Positions 63,549 to 64,000 of a DNA stretch of 64,000 nt are shown here, one piece after another. The first letter of the stretch is position 1. Every line of letters starts with the position of its first letter. The DNA is from Echinococcus granulosus (lineage: Eukaryota; Platyhelminthes; Cestoda; Cyclophyllidea; Taeniidae). A program made the translations under genes and the position numbers. Where the stretch lies: positions 382,705 to 446,704 of the forward strand of contig NW_020170401.1 in assembly GCF_000524195.1 (NCBI RefSeq), written 5' to 3'. The notes beneath the pieces were generated by a model. The model was not told the DNA's origin, did no database searches, and saw only the letters and a program-made list of their open reading frames with translations.

Positions 63549-63638
63549 GGGAATTCCGTCTAACCGCCGCTATGTGCATGTTGAAATGGGCCTGCAATTA
63601 CTACAGCACTCCACCGCGTTTTATGAGCGCTAAGCTGG
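63549..63638 (+). CDS. TTLL3: TTLL3/TTLL8-like tubulin glycylase, exon 6
   Basis: Two bases complete a Gly, then EFRLTAAMCMLKWACNYY follows, the 'dF.lTAA...LKw' block of TTLL3. The short exon then runs through STPPRFMSAKL to a gtgaga donor in phase 1. It is separated from exon 5 by an intron of only 196 bases. Confidence 0.92.
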
Positions 63639-63865
63639 GTGAGAGCAAACATTCCCCTCTTGCACTTAACTTAATTGTCCTTTTACCTTGTTTTCATTGC
63701 TTGTTTATTAATAATTTCATTTTCCAACTCCTCTTTACTTTTGAATTGCCGTTTTTCTAGTCTTGACGATCACTGCAAAAGGCGGACTTGCAGGACCATG
63801 TTTTGTCATTCTAAGGGGAGGACTTTAAATGATCCAATGAATTGTTACTGCGCTTTCCGCTCTAG

Positions 63866-64000
63866 ATTCAAAGATCCCCGTGAGACCGGCGGGGAACAAG
63901 GCCAGGGTTGCCAACGGAAGGGAAGGCATAACCCCCACCACGGCTGTTTCCATGGCCCTGTTAGTGTGTGAGCATTTTCTGCATACCAAGCGCCGGGATG
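63866..64000 (+). CDS. TTLL3: TTLL3/TTLL8-like tubulin glycylase, exon 7 (cut by window edge)
   Basis: The acceptor is ccgctctag. Two bases complete an Asp codon and the frame stays open for 44 more codons to the right edge. A basic linker (KIPVRPAGNKARVANGREG) leads to VSMALLVCEHFLHTKRRD, which resembles the 'vd.AL.aCe.yL....h.Did' helix before the ATP-grasp core of TTLL3. The catalytic residues are outside the window. Confidence 0.85.

Overview
The window is eukaryotic DNA from an animal, most likely a parasitic flatworm and probably a tapeworm. Two metazoan genes with GT-AG introns of about 0.2 to 6.4 kb run head-to-head. A family of about 1-kb terminal-repeat retrotransposons in miniature (TRIMs) fills roughly a fifth of the sequence; such elements are known from taeniid tapeworms. 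The lineage call is inference, because no ribosomal or mitochondrial marker is present. Two 100-N assembly gaps lie at 16,672-16,771 and 30,868-30,967.

Layout. 1-12,849 is intergenic, with five TRIM copies and several copies of a 16-bp palindrome. 12,850-32,709 (minus strand) is a complete Wnt ligand gene of five coding exons (527 residues), rebuilt here from matching splice phases. Its introns carry both gaps and five TRIM copies. 32,710-44,969 is the shared upstream region of the two genes, with two TRIM copies and no recognisable gene. From 44,970 to the right edge (plus strand) is a TTLL3/TTLL8-type tubulin glycylase gene. Seven exons (about 492 codons) are visible, and the ATP-grasp catalytic core lies beyond the window. 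Four TRIM copies sit in its introns.

Function. The Wnt is a secreted, lipid-modified signalling ligand of the kind used for body-axis patterning; its motifs look closest to Wnt2. The TTLL3-like enzyme would glycylate axonemal tubulin. There is no sign that the two genes act together. The most unusual component is the TRIM family: sixteen copies, no coding capacity, a primer-binding site that looks complementary to a leucine tRNA, a polypurine tract, and probable 4-bp target-site duplications. All nine copies inside the two genes are antisense to the host transcript. Also unusual are a 32-residue tail after the last Wnt cysteine, and a Wnt start codon one base downstream of a good 3' splice site.
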